From: Bacteroidales bacterium
GTDB lineage: Bacteria; Bacteroidota; Bacteroidia; Bacteroidales; JAIPAP01
DNA length: 41,206 nt
Direction of reading: 5' to 3'
NCBI GenBank assembly: GCA_021740045.1
Contig: JAIPAP010000023.1
Location: 1-41,206 of the forward strand
Notes under the pieces: model-generated
What the model saw: the letters and a program-made list of their open reading frames with translations, nothing else
Databases searched by the model: none
What the model was told of the DNA's origin: nothing
Translations under genes and position numbers: made by a program
Shown: in pieces, positions 33,024 to 41,206 of the stretch
Layout of the letters: each line of letters begins with the position of its first letter
Numbering within the stretch: position 1 is the first letter of the stretch

Positions 33024-33970
33024 TGATCCCCGATCTTAACGCTATTGAAGAAGCGGCCCGACGAATTGACCCTTTTGCTCATAAAACCCCGGTATTAACC
33101 TCGGTAAACCTGGATGAACTTACCGGCGGACAGCTATTTTTTAAGTGTGAAAACTTCCAGAAAGCCGGGGCATTTAAATTTAGAGGGGCAACCAATACCA
33201 TTCGCTCATTACCGGGCGATGCCCTAAAGAAGGGTGTGGCCACCCATTCATCGGGCAATCATGCCCAGGCCTTATCGCTGGCAGCTCAAATGATGGGCGT
33301 TGAGGCCCATATCGTAATGCCCGAAAATTCCCCCAAAGTAAAGGTGGCAGCAGTGAAGCATTATGGGGGGAACATCACTTTTTGTAAACCTACTTTGCAA
33401 GCCCGTGAAGACACCTTGAAGGATGTCATCGATAAAACCGGAGCTACCGAAATACATCCGTATAACAATCACACGATTATTGCAGGGCAGGCAACTGCTG
33501 CACGGGAACTTATTCATGATGTTCCGGGCCTGGATATTATAGTGGCACCTGTAGGTGGCGGAGGGCTGCTGAGTGGAACAGCGCTTTCCACGTATTACTT
33601 AAGTGCAAAAACCAAGGTTTTTGCGGCCGAACCCGAACAAGCCGACGACGCCTATCAATCGTTTTACCAGGGAAAATTCATCCCTTCGGTAAATCCCAAC
33701 ACCATTGCCGATGGGCTTAGGACTTCGCTGGGAAGCCTCACCTATCCTATCATAACAAAGTACGTAGACCAAATTGTGCGGGTTAGCGAAGAAGGGATCA
33801 TTAAAGCCATGAAATTGATCTGGGAACGCATGAAGATCATTATTGAACCATCGGCAGCCGTACCCCTGGCCGCTATACTGGAAAACACTTTTGAGTGCAG
33901 GAAAAAACGAATCGGCATCATTCTTTCGGGTGGCAACCTTGACCTTGACAAGCTTCCATGGATCCAATAA
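33023..33970 (+). CDS. Threonine/serine dehydratase or serine racemase (PLP fold type II)
   Basis: A 315-residue PLP enzyme. Lys52 in AGAFKFRGA forms the Schiff base; SSGNHAQALSLAAQ and the glycine loop VGGGGLLSG bind the cofactor. There is no C-terminal ACT regulatory domain, so it is a catabolic-type dehydratase or a serine racemase rather than the biosynthetic IlvA. It would turn threonine into 2-oxobutanoate or serine into pyruvate. Discrimination between dehydratase and racemase needs biochemical evidence. Confidence 0.88.
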   Translation: MIPDLNAIEEAARRIDPFAHKTPVLTSVNLDELTGGQLFFKCENFQKAGAFKFRGATNTIRSLPGDALKKGVATHSSGNHAQALSLAAQMMGVEAHIVMPENSPKVKVAAVKHYGGNITFCKPTLQAREDTLKDVIDKTGATEIHPYNNHTIIAGQATAARELIHDVPGLDIIVAPVGGGGLLSGTALSTYYLSAKTKVFAAEPEQADDAYQSFYQGKFIPSVNPNTIADGLRTSLGSLTYPIITKYVDQIVRVSEEGIIKAMKLIWERMKIIIEPSAAVPLAAILENTFECRKKRIGIILSGGNLDLDKLPWIQ

Positions 33971-33980
33971 TATTCCTACA

Positions 33981-34694
33981 ATGATACATATGCCCGGCAA
34001 ACTATACCTCATTCCTAAGACTATTGGCAATACCGCTACCAACAAGGTATTGCCTCATTATAACCATGAGATCATTAACGCATTAAATGAATTTATTGTT
34101 GAAGATGCCCGTACAGCAAGGCGTTTCCTAAAAGCTTCGGGTTATGAAGGTTCCCTGGATAATTTAATGCTTCATGTATTAAACAAGCATACCTTACAGG
34201 AAGAAATTCCAGGATTTTTAGAAAACTGCCTGGCCGGAAAGGACATAGGTTTAATGTCGGAAGCCGGTCTTCCTTGCATAGCCGACCCTGGCAATGTTGT
34301 TGTAAGCCTTGCTCATCAAAAAGGAATACAGGTGATACCACTGGTAGGGCCTTCCTCAATTCTACTGGCACTGATGGCCTCGGGATTTAACGGGCAGCAA
34401 TTTGCTTTTCATGGATATCTGCCCATTCCATTAAAAGACAAAGAAAAGAAAATCAGGGAAATGGAACGATCAATCTACCGACTTGATCAAACCCAGATTT
34501 TTATGGAAGCTCCCTACCGAAATAATAAACTGCTGGATAACTTGCTAAACACGTGCCAACCCGATACAGTGCTGTGTATAGCGGCCTCCCTTACTACCGA
34601 AGAAGAATATATTAAAACCCTGCCTATAAAAAACTGGGCAAAGAAAAAGCCGGATCTTCATAAGAAACCGGCTCTATTTCTTCTTTATAAATGA
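33981..34694 (+). CDS. RsmI-like SAM-dependent methyltransferase (tetrapyrrole methylase fold)
   Basis: About 237 residues from ATG 33981; ATG 33990 is also possible, and the track start at 33843 lies inside the preceding gene. The tetrapyrrole-methylase blocks are GLMSEAGLPCIADPGNVVV and PLVGPSSILLALMASGFNGQ, with FVEDARTARRFL-type sequence earlier (IVEDARTARRFLKAS). It resembles RsmI, which methylates 16S rRNA C1402, but it opens differently (LYLIPKTIGNT) and matches the second, shorter paralogue common in Bacteroidota whose target is uncertain. It ends 8 bp from the convergent FKBP gene. Confidence 0.85.
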   Translation: MIHMPGKLYLIPKTIGNTATNKVLPHYNHEIINALNEFIVEDARTARRFLKASGYEGSLDNLMLHVLNKHTLQEEIPGFLENCLAGKDIGLMSEAGLPCIADPGNVVVSLAHQKGIQVIPLVGPSSILLALMASGFNGQQFAFHGYLPIPLKDKEKKIREMERSIYRLDQTQIFMEAPYRNNKLLDNLLNTCQPDTVLCIAASLTTEEEYIKTLPIKNWAKKKPDLHKKPALFLLYK

Positions 34695-34702
34695 TTTACT
34701 AT

Positions 34703-35206
34703 TTACTGATGACCTTCCGGTCCATGAGCGTGGCCATGATTAATTTCCTCCTCTGAGGGTTCTCTTACTTCAACGATCTCACCGATAAAGTGAAGATTTT
34801 GACCGGCCATCGGGTGGTTGAAGTCCATTTTCACTTTATCATCACCTACTTCTTTCACTTGCCCGTCGAGGCGATTACCCTGCTGATCCTGCATTGGGAT
34901 ATAGTTACCAACTTGAAGCAGGTTCTCATCAATTTTACCCTCCACTTCAAATACATTTTTCGGAAGATCGATGATAGCTTCATCACTGGGATCGCCATAG
35001 GCCTCATCCTTGCTTAAGGTGAATTCAAATTTATCGCCTTCTTGCTTTCCTTTAAGCTTTTCCTCAAAGGCGGGCAACATATTACCGGCACCATGCAGGA
35101 ATACAAAGGGTTTATCTTTATCGACCTGTTCCACAACATCTCCTTCTGCACTGTCCAGCTTTAATTCGTAAGTAAGTGTTACTACTTTGTTACTTGCTAC
35201 TTCCAT
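34703..35206 (-). CDS. SlyD-like FKBP-type peptidyl-prolyl cis-trans isomerase
   Basis: A 167-residue two-domain FKBP. PFVFLHGAGNMLPAFEEKL opens the FKBP fold, an inserted flap (KNVFEVEGKIDENLLQ ... DDKVKMDFNHPMAGQNL) is the chaperone IF domain of SlyD type, and the C-terminus is His-rich (NHGHAHGPEGHQ), a possible metal site. It catalyses proline isomerisation and acts as a chaperone. A terminator-like hairpin lies 30 bases upstream of its ATG, inside its own leader, suggesting attenuation. Confidence 0.92.
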   Translation of the reverse strand: MEVASNKVVTLTYELKLDSAEGDVVEQVDKDKPFVFLHGAGNMLPAFEEKLKGKQEGDKFEFTLSKDEAYGDPSDEAIIDLPKNVFEVEGKIDENLLQVGNYIPMQDQQGNRLDGQVKEVGDDKVKMDFNHPMAGQNLHFIGEIVEVREPSEEEINHGHAHGPEGHQ

Positions 35207-35228
35207 TTCTTAATATGTTTTGATTTCC

Positions 35229-35273
35229 AAAAAACAACTGAGGTGACTTGCAATACTCAAAGTCACCTCAGTT
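35229..35273 (-). promoter_or_regulatory. Leader terminator/attenuator hairpin before the FKBP gene
   Basis: A perfect 14-bp inverted repeat, AACTGAGGTGACTT (35236-35249) and AAGTCACCTCAGTT (35260-35273), with a 10-nt loop. Read on the minus strand it is followed by G and TTTTTT, a full intrinsic-terminator shape, and the FKBP ATG is only 23 nt beyond the T-tract. Upstream there is only the 150-bp divergent gap, so it cannot be the terminator of a known gene. A mini-ORF, ATG-AAT-AAA-CTG-AGG-TGA, enters the first arm of the stem. Attenuator or small-RNA 3' end are the two readings. Confidence 0.65.
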
Positions 35274-35423
35274 TATTCATTTATTATTTAAACTCACAAC
35301 AATTTGAAAAATTGTATATAACTACCCAAAATTTCAAGCATTTACTGAATTTTCCGGTTGTTTTTAATGGTCCTTTAGGCAAGATGATCAAATCTTTATA
35401 ATTTTACAGCCAAAAATTAATCA

Positions 35424-36326
35424 TTGGATACAACGATATTATCGACCAATAAATTATCGAAAAAGTACGGACGCTTAACAGCTGTATCGGAACTCGACCT
35501 GGAAGTAAGACGCGGAAATGTGTATGGCATACTTGGTCCTAATGGCAGTGGTAAAACTACTACCCTGGGAATGATCTTGCAGGTGATTAATCCCTCGGGA
35601 GGAGAATACAGGTGGTTTGGGCAAATGCCCAACAAAGAAACCCGGAAACGTATCGGGGCTATCCTGGAAAACCCCTTGTTTTACCCTTATTTGAATGCCA
35701 CTAAGAATCTTGAGTTAATTGCCCGGATGAAAGATGTTGATAATCCGCCGTTGGATGAACTGCTTGACAAAGTTGGATTGCTCAACCGCAAGCATAGTGC
35801 ATTCAAGACCTTTTCCTTTGGCATGAAGCAAAGACTTGCCCTGGCTTCGGCATTACTGGGTAATCCTGAGGTCCTCATTCTCGATGAACCTACCAATGGT
35901 CTCGATCCCCAAGGCATTGCTGAGATCAGGGAGTTGATTCGCAAAATTGCCAATGAAGGGGTGACCATTATCCTGGCCAGCCACTTGCTGGACGAAGTGC
36001 AAAAAACCTGCTCCCACGTGGCTATTTTAAGGAACGGTAAAAAATTGCATTCGGGTAAAGTGAATCAAATCCTGGCCGACTCTACCATAATCGAACTGCA
36101 AGCAGAGGACATGGAAAAACTGGAAAATCTTATAAATGAAACTGAACAGCTTGCCTACTTTGGCCAAGAAAGTGGAAAAGCCCTGGTAAAATTAAAACAA
36201 CAGATGAAACCCGATGAGATTAACCGGCTTTTTTATAATAAGGGAATCGTTTTGTCCCACCTCGCCACACAACAAAAAAGCCTTGAGAAACATTTTCTTG
36301 AACTATTAGCCGATAACAATGAATAA
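35424..36326 (+). CDS. ABC transporter ATP-binding protein
   Basis: A 300-residue ABC ATPase. Walker A is GPNGSGKTT, the signature is FSFGMKQRL (a variant of LSGGQ), Walker B is EVLILDEPTNGLDPQG and the H-loop is ASHLLDE. The start is TTG 35424, the only start giving the conserved N-terminus (LSTNKLSKKYGRLTAV). The C-terminal extension past 225 is typical of the ABC-2 export group (CcmA-like). It overlaps the permease start by 8 bp. The substrate is unknown. Confidence 0.92.
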   Translation: MDTTILSTNKLSKKYGRLTAVSELDLEVRRGNVYGILGPNGSGKTTTLGMILQVINPSGGEYRWFGQMPNKETRKRIGAILENPLFYPYLNATKNLELIARMKDVDNPPLDELLDKVGLLNRKHSAFKTFSFGMKQRLALASALLGNPEVLILDEPTNGLDPQGIAEIRELIRKIANEGVTIILASHLLDEVQKTCSHVAILRNGKKLHSGKVNQILADSTIIELQAEDMEKLENLINETEQLAYFGQESGKALVKLKQQMKPDEINRLFYNKGIVLSHLATQQKSLEKHFLELLADNNE

Positions 36327-37122
36327 ACTAATTTACCTGGAATACCGTAAGATAGCCTCATACAAGACCTTTTGGATAATGCTCGGGCTGTACGCCTTGT
36401 TATCAACTTTGGTATTTATGGGGGTTGAATCCTTTATTAATAATGTGACCACTGATGCCACCAAAAACAGTGACATGAAAATACCCAGTATCACGCTTTA
36501 TGCTTTCCCCGATATCTGGCACAATATTACCTTCCTGGCCGGGTATTTTAAGATTTTCCTGGGTATTTTGATGCTCATCCTCATCACTAATGAATTTAAT
36601 TACCGGACTGTACGGCAAAATGTGATCAATGGACTGAGCCGAACCGATGTTATTCTGGCAAAATTTCTGGTTGCCCTTGCTTTAAGCTTGATAGCTATGC
36701 TGTTGATCTTTTTCACCGGGCTTATACTGGGCCTGATTAATTCCCCAAGCTTATCATTCGGAAGCGTATTTACCGATTTTTCATTCATCCCGGCCTATTT
36801 CCTCGAAATTATAACCTACTTGTCCCTGGCACTTTTTATAGGGTTTATTGTTAAACGGCAGGGGCTTGCTATCCTCCTGCTATTGCTATATTCATTTATA
36901 GCTGAACCCATTCTGGCCTATAAATTACCCAATGTTGTTTCCAATCATCTTCCCCTTAAAGCAATGGGTAATTTGATACAGGTGCCCAACACCGCGCTAA
37001 TGAAACTAGCCGGAATTGAATTCCAGGATTATGTTGGCATTGACGAGATAGCCTCCTGCGTAATCTATATAGGCTTGTTTGTGTCGTTGGCTTATTATTT
37101 TCTGAAAAAGATGGATTTATAA
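36319..37122 (+). CDS. ABC-2 type transporter permease
   Basis: A 267-residue membrane protein with about six hydrophobic segments, the first at about residues 16-37. The block ITNEFNYRTVRQNVINGLSR (I-x-E-x-x-x-R-T-x-R) is typical of ABC-2 permeases that pair with the ATPase. Start ATG 36319 overlaps the ATPase stop. With the ATPase it likely exports a lipid, antibiotic or peptide; no biosynthetic genes nearby indicate which. Confidence 0.88.
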   Translation: MNKLIYLEYRKIASYKTFWIMLGLYALLSTLVFMGVESFINNVTTDATKNSDMKIPSITLYAFPDIWHNITFLAGYFKIFLGILMLILITNEFNYRTVRQNVINGLSRTDVILAKFLVALALSLIAMLLIFFTGLILGLINSPSLSFGSVFTDFSFIPAYFLEIITYLSLALFIGFIVKRQGLAILLLLLYSFIAEPILAYKLPNVVSNHLPLKAMGNLIQVPNTALMKLAGIEFQDYVGIDEIASCVIYIGLFVSLAYYFLKKMDL

Positions 37123-37225
37123 GAATTCAATCAATGATTAATTTTGAAAGTGAATGTAACATTTGATGCGGCTTTTACGTCAACTAAATTAGTATGTAAA
37201 AACCGCAAAAATCTTCACAGCTGTT

Positions 37226-37660
37226 ATGATCAAGCTCTTACTTTCCATTAGTTGGATGATGATGTTGAATTTTATGCCGGTAATGAACCAAACATCACCG
37301 GAAGAATTCCTGAAGATTGCTATACAAAAAACCGAGCAGGGGAATTACAGCGAATCGATCAATTATTGCAGCAAAGCCATAGTCCTCGATAAAGACTATG
37401 AACTGGCCTATTATCAAAGAGGATACAATTATTACATGCTCGGAGAGTATGAACTGGCCAAAGAAGATTTCAACAAAACCCTCGAATTTAACCCCAATAA
37501 TGCTCAAGCTTATATCATGCGGGCCGAGTGCCACAGTGAACTGGGAAACCGAATGAAATCCATTAAAGATTATAACCGGGCCCGGAAGATCGATTTTTTT
37601 CTTACTATGGGACATATTTCCAAGAATCTTTTCAACACCATCCTTCCTTCCGGTAAATGA
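37226..37660 (+). CDS. Secreted tetratricopeptide-repeat protein
   Basis: A 144-residue protein with a short N-terminal hydrophobic signal (IKLLLSISWMMMLNFMPVM) and about two to three TPR units; GNYSESINYCSKAIVLDKDYELAYYQRG and GEYELAKEDFNKTLEFNPNNAQAYIMRA patterns are quoted here in brief as YSESINYCSKAI and YELAKEDFNKTL. TPR proteins mediate protein-protein contact in many systems. Probably periplasmic. No functional link to its neighbours is visible, and the start ATG 37226 is the only sensible one. Confidence 0.8.
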   Translation: MIKLLLSISWMMMLNFMPVMNQTSPEEFLKIAIQKTEQGNYSESINYCSKAIVLDKDYELAYYQRGYNYYMLGEYELAKEDFNKTLEFNPNNAQAYIMRAECHSELGNRMKSIKDYNRARKIDFFLTMGHISKNLFNTILPSGK

Positions 37661-37852
37661 TCAAATGATAGCATTTATCCTTGAAACACCTTCCATTATC
37701 GGAGTTTGTCCTTTCTCATTTAAATTTGTCCCCATAACGGACTTGTTTTTATCAACATTAAATTGTAAATAACTGAATAACAAACACAATCTACTTGTGG
37801 CACAATTGTTATATATTTAAAGACGGCAAATGACATTGAAAAACCCTGAAAT

Positions 37853-40102
37853 ATGAAACGTTTAAACACTACTTCAATCTACGCTGCTATTGTAATCATT
37901 GGTTTTCTGCTAAGTATTACTGCTTGCCAGAAGACCAAGTCGCCCAATCAGAACAATGAAACTCCCGATAGCTTTGAAGAACTGGTGGTAGATAAGGATT
38001 TTAAATTCAAAACTACCCGAACTATTGATGTCAATATTAACATCATTTCCAATTACAATGTTCCCCATATTCTCACCATCTATGAAGGTGATCCCGAGGT
38101 GGAACTTCGCACCCTTAATAAAGGACTGGCTAATGAACAATTAGAATACTCGGCAACTGTTCGTATCCCAACATACAGGGAATTTATTTATGTTCAATGT
38201 GATGCTCCCGGAAGCACTAACGACCTGGCAAAAATAGATATAAAAGGTGCACAGGAAATCAACCATACTTTTGATGAAACTAAAAAAGCTGCCTTATACA
38301 AAAGTGTGGAGGCAACTATGGGAGATCCCGGCTGTGGCTCCAATTGTGATGAAACCCTGAGCGGTAATCACAATAACTTAGATATTAATAGTGGTAATAC
38401 TTATTGTATTGACCAGGGAAGTTCCGTAACTGTCAACAACCTCAGGTTTAAAGGCGGCGTGCTTATTGTTTGTGGAAATCTTACCGCTAATAATATCAGC
38501 GGACAGGGACAAGGAGGTGGAGGTCTGCTCATAAGCGGTCCCGGAAATCTAACGGCGACAAATATTAATTTTAACAAAATAGATTCGCTGGTAAGCTACG
38601 GAACGGTTCAAAGTAACAACAACCTTACACTGAAAAATGGAAGCAGCTGGAAAAACTACGGTATTGTTAACATCATAGGAATGAACCTGGAATCGGATGA
38701 ATTTTACAATGACGGCGATTTCAATATTGGCGGGAATTACAATAACAATAACGGAACACTTACCAACCAGAGTAACGGAATATTCTCGGTAGGCGGCAAT
38801 TTTAATAATAATGAATCCGGGGTTAACTACGGAACCATAGAAGTAGGCGGATCATTCCATAATAACGGGAACGGTGAATTCGAAAACTATTGTAAACTGG
38901 ACGTAGGTGGCGATTTCCATCAGAACGGAAGTATTCATAACCATGATTACATAAAAGTTGACGGACAATCATATATACAAGGGAACCAGCCTCTATACAT
39001 GTATGCCGGAGCATTGATCGAAACCAACAATCTAACCTTAAACAGCGATATTATAGGATCTGAAAACGGTTGCGCCCGCATCAACATTGAACAAACCACC
39101 ACAATTAACGGTGGAGCCGATGTTACCAACAACATGGACTTTTGCGATGCCGATGGTATAGAAACCAACAATGGCAATTTAGGCCCGGATGTAACCTTTT
39201 GCGAGTGCTTTGTTCCACAAACCGCCTGTAACCCGGGCGCCGGGCAACAGCAATTGCAGGATGACGATGGCGACGGCGTACCCAACGATCAGGACGAGTA
39301 TCCGAACGACCCCGACAGGGCCTTTAATGCCTATGACTTCTCATCGGTTTCTTTCGAAGACCTCTGGCCATCATTGGGCGACTATGATTATAACGACCTG
39401 ACCATGACATGCGATTACCAAATAGTTACTAATGCCGATAACGAAGTGGTCGACCTGATTTGCGATTTTAAAATCGAAGCTACAGGAGCCGGCTTAAATA
39501 ATGGATTCGGATTCTCGTTACCGGTTGATCCCTCGAATGTAGCTTCCGTATCAGGGTATGAACACCAAAGCAACTGGATTGACCTGCACGAAAATGGCTA
39601 CGAGAATGGTCATCCCGATAATACGGTTGTGATCGTTTATGACGAGATTAACAGCATGCTTGGCGGAGGAATGTATAACACAATTCCCGGTGGCAAAACC
39701 ACCGAAACCGATACGACTACGGTTACCATCACTTTTAGCAATCCGCCGGAAAGTATTGGAACGGCTCCCTATAATCCATTTATGATCATTGATGAAGAAC
39801 GCGGAAAAGAAGTACATCTCATCGATAATGAGCCCACGGCACTGGTTGATGAAACCTATTTCGGCACTTCACATGACGATTCGCAACCCGATGAGGGGAG
39901 GTATTATGTAACCGAGAACAACCTCCCCTGGGCCATAGAGATACCGGTTAAATTCGATTATCCCATCGAAAAAGCCGATATACTTCAAACTTATTTGAAA
40001 TTCGCCGATTGGGCACTCTCCAACGGCCAGCAATACCCCGACTGGTACCTGGATGAAAACGGTTACCGGAACGAGGATAACATCTATGCAACCTATGAAT
40101 AG
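37853..40102 (+). CDS. LruC-domain surface lipoprotein with an Asn-rich beta-helix-like repeat region
   Basis: A 749-residue lipoprotein. The signal peptide ends in ITAC (Cys25). A mid-protein region (about residues 285-375) has 18-20-residue repeats of the form VGGxFxxNxxG (GGNYNNNNG, VGGNFNNNES, VGGSFHNNGN, VGGDFHQNGS), consistent with beta-helix coils. Then comes a calcium-binding-type Asp run DDDGDGVPNDQDEYPND, and the C-terminal LruC domain (FEDLWPSLGDYDYNDL). LruC lipoproteins are found in Bacteroidota and Leptospira, likely at the cell surface; function is not established. No T9SS C-terminal domain is evident. Confidence 0.82.
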   Translation: MKRLNTTSIYAAIVIIGFLLSITACQKTKSPNQNNETPDSFEELVVDKDFKFKTTRTIDVNINIISNYNVPHILTIYEGDPEVELRTLNKGLANEQLEYSATVRIPTYREFIYVQCDAPGSTNDLAKIDIKGAQEINHTFDETKKAALYKSVEATMGDPGCGSNCDETLSGNHNNLDINSGNTYCIDQGSSVTVNNLRFKGGVLIVCGNLTANNISGQGQGGGGLLISGPGNLTATNINFNKIDSLVSYGTVQSNNNLTLKNGSSWKNYGIVNIIGMNLESDEFYNDGDFNIGGNYNNNNGTLTNQSNGIFSVGGNFNNNESGVNYGTIEVGGSFHNNGNGEFENYCKLDVGGDFHQNGSIHNHDYIKVDGQSYIQGNQPLYMYAGALIETNNLTLNSDIIGSENGCARINIEQTTTINGGADVTNNMDFCDADGIETNNGNLGPDVTFCECFVPQTACNPGAGQQQLQDDDGDGVPNDQDEYPNDPDRAFNAYDFSSVSFEDLWPSLGDYDYNDLTMTCDYQIVTNADNEVVDLICDFKIEATGAGLNNGFGFSLPVDPSNVASVSGYEHQSNWIDLHENGYENGHPDNTVVIVYDEINSMLGGGMYNTIPGGKTTETDTTTVTITFSNPPESIGTAPYNPFMIIDEERGKEVHLIDNEPTALVDETYFGTSHDDSQPDEGRYYVTENNLPWAIEIPVKFDYPIEKADILQTYLKFADWALSNGQQYPDWYLDENGYRNEDNIYATYE

Positions 40103-40124
40103 GCTGTATTAATTTCAGGGTTTT

Positions 40125-40152
40125 AAGCAGGCTTTACGGCCTGCTTTTTTTA
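40125..40152 (+). terminator. Intrinsic terminator after the LruC gene
   Basis: AAGCAGGC (40125-40132) and GCCTGCTT (40139-40146) form an 8-bp stem with a 6-nt loop, then TTTTTATTTT. Confidence 0.93.
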
Positions 40153-40223
40153 TTTTCGTTCAAACTAAAATGCGATTGGCTTGTATTATTAGTTAATTTA
40201 AATACAGCTCCAAACAAAACTAA

Positions 40224-40964
40224 ATGGGCATAAAAAAATCATTGGCAAAAGAAGCTTTAAAGGATAAGCAAAAGCCTTTACAACAAATGTACACCAAGGT
40301 CCCCAGGCACTACGACCTGATCAACCGCTTATTCACCTTACGAATGGATGAACTTTGGCGCAAGAAGGCAGTGAGGGAGTGTTTAAAGCATAATCCGTTG
40401 CATATTATGGACCTGGGAACCGGTACAGGTGATCTTGCATTACGCATAGCAAAACAAGCTCCTTCAATCCATATCACGGGATACGATTTTAGCCAGCCCA
40501 TGCTTGATATTGCCCTTAAAAAGGCACGGGAAGAACGGGCAAAAAATGTGGAATTCATTGAAGGCGATGCGGCCCAAATGCCCTTCCGGGATAATAGCTT
40601 TGATGCCATTACCATTGCCTTTGCCTTCCGCAATATGACTTTTAATAATCCAAACCGCTCAAGTTACCTGACCGAAATGCATCGCACTTTAAAACCCGGA
40701 GGAAAGTTGGTGATCGTGGAAAGCAGCCAGCCCAAAAATCTCATTATCCGCAAGCTTCATCATCTTTACCTCGAGCATATTGTTTCCGGAATGGGAGGAT
40801 GGATATCAGGAGAAAAAGGAGCTTATCACTACCTGGCTTATTCCTCTAAGCATTTCTATTCAAGGCCGGAATTGAAAAAACTACTTGAACACCACGGATT
40901 TCATAACGTTAAATCAAAACCGCTTTTCTTTGGGGCGGCGGCACTTACTGTTGCCTATAAATAA
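40224..40964 (+). CDS. ubiE: Demethylmenaquinone methyltransferase UbiE/MenG
   Basis: A 246-residue SAM-dependent methyltransferase that completes menaquinone (and ubiquinone, where present). The N-terminal VPRHYDLINRLFTLRMDELWRKKAV, motif I MDLGTGTGDLAL and the AFAFRNMTFNNPNRSSYLTEM block, then FYSRPELKKLLEHHGF, are typical (quoted in part). Menaquinone is expected in Bacteroidota. It is transcribed after the LruC terminator, probably on its own promoter, and it is another consumer of SAM. Confidence 0.93.
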   Translation: MGIKKSLAKEALKDKQKPLQQMYTKVPRHYDLINRLFTLRMDELWRKKAVRECLKHNPLHIMDLGTGTGDLALRIAKQAPSIHITGYDFSQPMLDIALKKAREERAKNVEFIEGDAAQMPFRDNSFDAITIAFAFRNMTFNNPNRSSYLTEMHRTLKPGGKLVIVESSQPKNLIIRKLHHLYLEHIVSGMGGWISGEKGAYHYLAYSSKHFYSRPELKKLLEHHGFHNVKSKPLFFGAAALTVAYK

Positions 40965-41206
40965 GGTATAAACTACCCGATCCTCCTATATACTTTCGCA
41001 TTTTGTGTATTTGTCCCGCTACGCTTCACAAAGGAATGAAGGACAATGCTGCCGAGCTAATACTGATGATTTAACCTTGCGAAAAACTGGTGATTTACTA
41101 TTGCGAAAAATTGATGATTGTTTATTGCTATTTACAAAAGAACAATATATTTTAAATTCTATCTATCCGCGTAGTTGCTGGTTAAAGCTCATTGTCATTA
41201 AATGAC
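40965..41206. other. Right-edge segment with tandem repeat, no supported gene
   Basis: The 240 bp after ubiE hold no gene that I would call. The track ORF from GTG 41005 has no Shine-Dalgarno and runs to the window end. It contains the 24-bp tandem repeat entered separately. The last 13 bases form a GTCATT-A-AATGAC palindrome (41194-41206) that may continue outside the window. Confidence 0.4.
41062..41133 (+). repeat. Degenerate 24-bp tandem repeat (three units)
   Basis: Three consecutive 24-bp units: 41062-41085, 41086-41109 and 41110-41133. Units one and two differ at four positions (ACTGATGATTTAACCTTGCG versus ACTGGTGATTTACTATTGCG at their starts, both ending AAAA), and the third is more diverged. 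The period is exactly eight codons, giving TDDLTLRK, TGDLLLRK and IDDCLLLF in the plus frame. Confidence 0.6.

Noticed and set aside
41005-41205. 66-codon plus-strand ORF at the right edge
   Set aside because: GTG start without ribosome-binding site, open to the window end, and mostly explained by the tandem repeat.
1-41206. CRISPR arrays, insertion sequences, prophage or integron elements
   Set aside because: No regularly spaced direct repeats, transposase or integrase motifs, or phage structural genes were seen.

Overview
The window reads as a contiguous piece of chromosome from a Bacteroidota bacterium, probably a marine or halophilic Bacteroidales/Marinilabiliales-type lineage; the rank below phylum is a guess. 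Evidence: the T9SS protein PorT, an LruC-domain lipoprotein, an rpsF-rpsR-rplI operon, a menaquinone-type UbiE, leaders that are mostly A-rich with few Shine-Dalgarno sequences, and repeated promoters of the Bacteroidota form TTG-N19-TAnnTTTG (best copy before tRNA-Glu). No insertion sequence, prophage, CRISPR array or rRNA was seen.

Layout. 1-4974 (minus strand): a four-gene operon in transcriptional order dimethylglycine/sarcosine-type N-methyltransferase, ahcY, metK, adenosine kinase. It makes S-adenosylmethionine (SAM), spends it on a betaine-type methylation, hydrolyses the S-adenosylhomocysteine (SAH) product and phosphorylates the adenosine. 4975-5711: AT-rich stretch without a supported gene. 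5712-13636: alpha-2-macroglobulin and pbpC, start and stop codons overlapping, a periplasmic defence/cell-wall pair. 13711-17018: an unknown membrane protein, heptose-phosphate kinase (rfaE1 type), queuosine-precursor transporter and porT. 17118-17590: promoter, tRNA-Glu(UUC), rpsT, terminator. 17636-21030: radC, wecB, nhaA. 21097-22394: rpsF-rpsR-rplI with promoter and terminator, then an SpoU-type RNA methyltransferase.

23278-24762 holds an unusual composite DNA-binding protein (RpoA-CTD-like, sigma region 4-like and two winged-helix-like segments). 24994-26245: NqrM-like and ApbE genes, convergent, both maturation factors for Na+-NQR. 26493-28438: CoA-binding protein, an unrecognised Cys-rich protein and a HIT hydrolase. 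28418-30482: EamA transporter, YigZ, thioesterase. 30985-32427: dnaA, preceded by about 475 bp rich in AT inverted repeats. 32547-34694: low-molecular-weight phosphatase, threonine/serine dehydratase and RsmI-like methyltransferase. 34703-35206: SlyD-like FKBP, with a strong terminator-like hairpin in its own leader. 35424-37122: ABC ATPase and permease. 37226-40964: TPR protein, LruC lipoprotein, ubiE. The right edge carries a degenerate 24-bp tandem repeat.

Most of the window is housekeeping. The parts that most deserve attention are the self-contained SAM-cycle/betaine operon, the composite sigma-like regulator, the Cys-rich orphan protein, and the FKBP leader hairpin. All family assignments come from reading motifs in the translations; no database search was possible.
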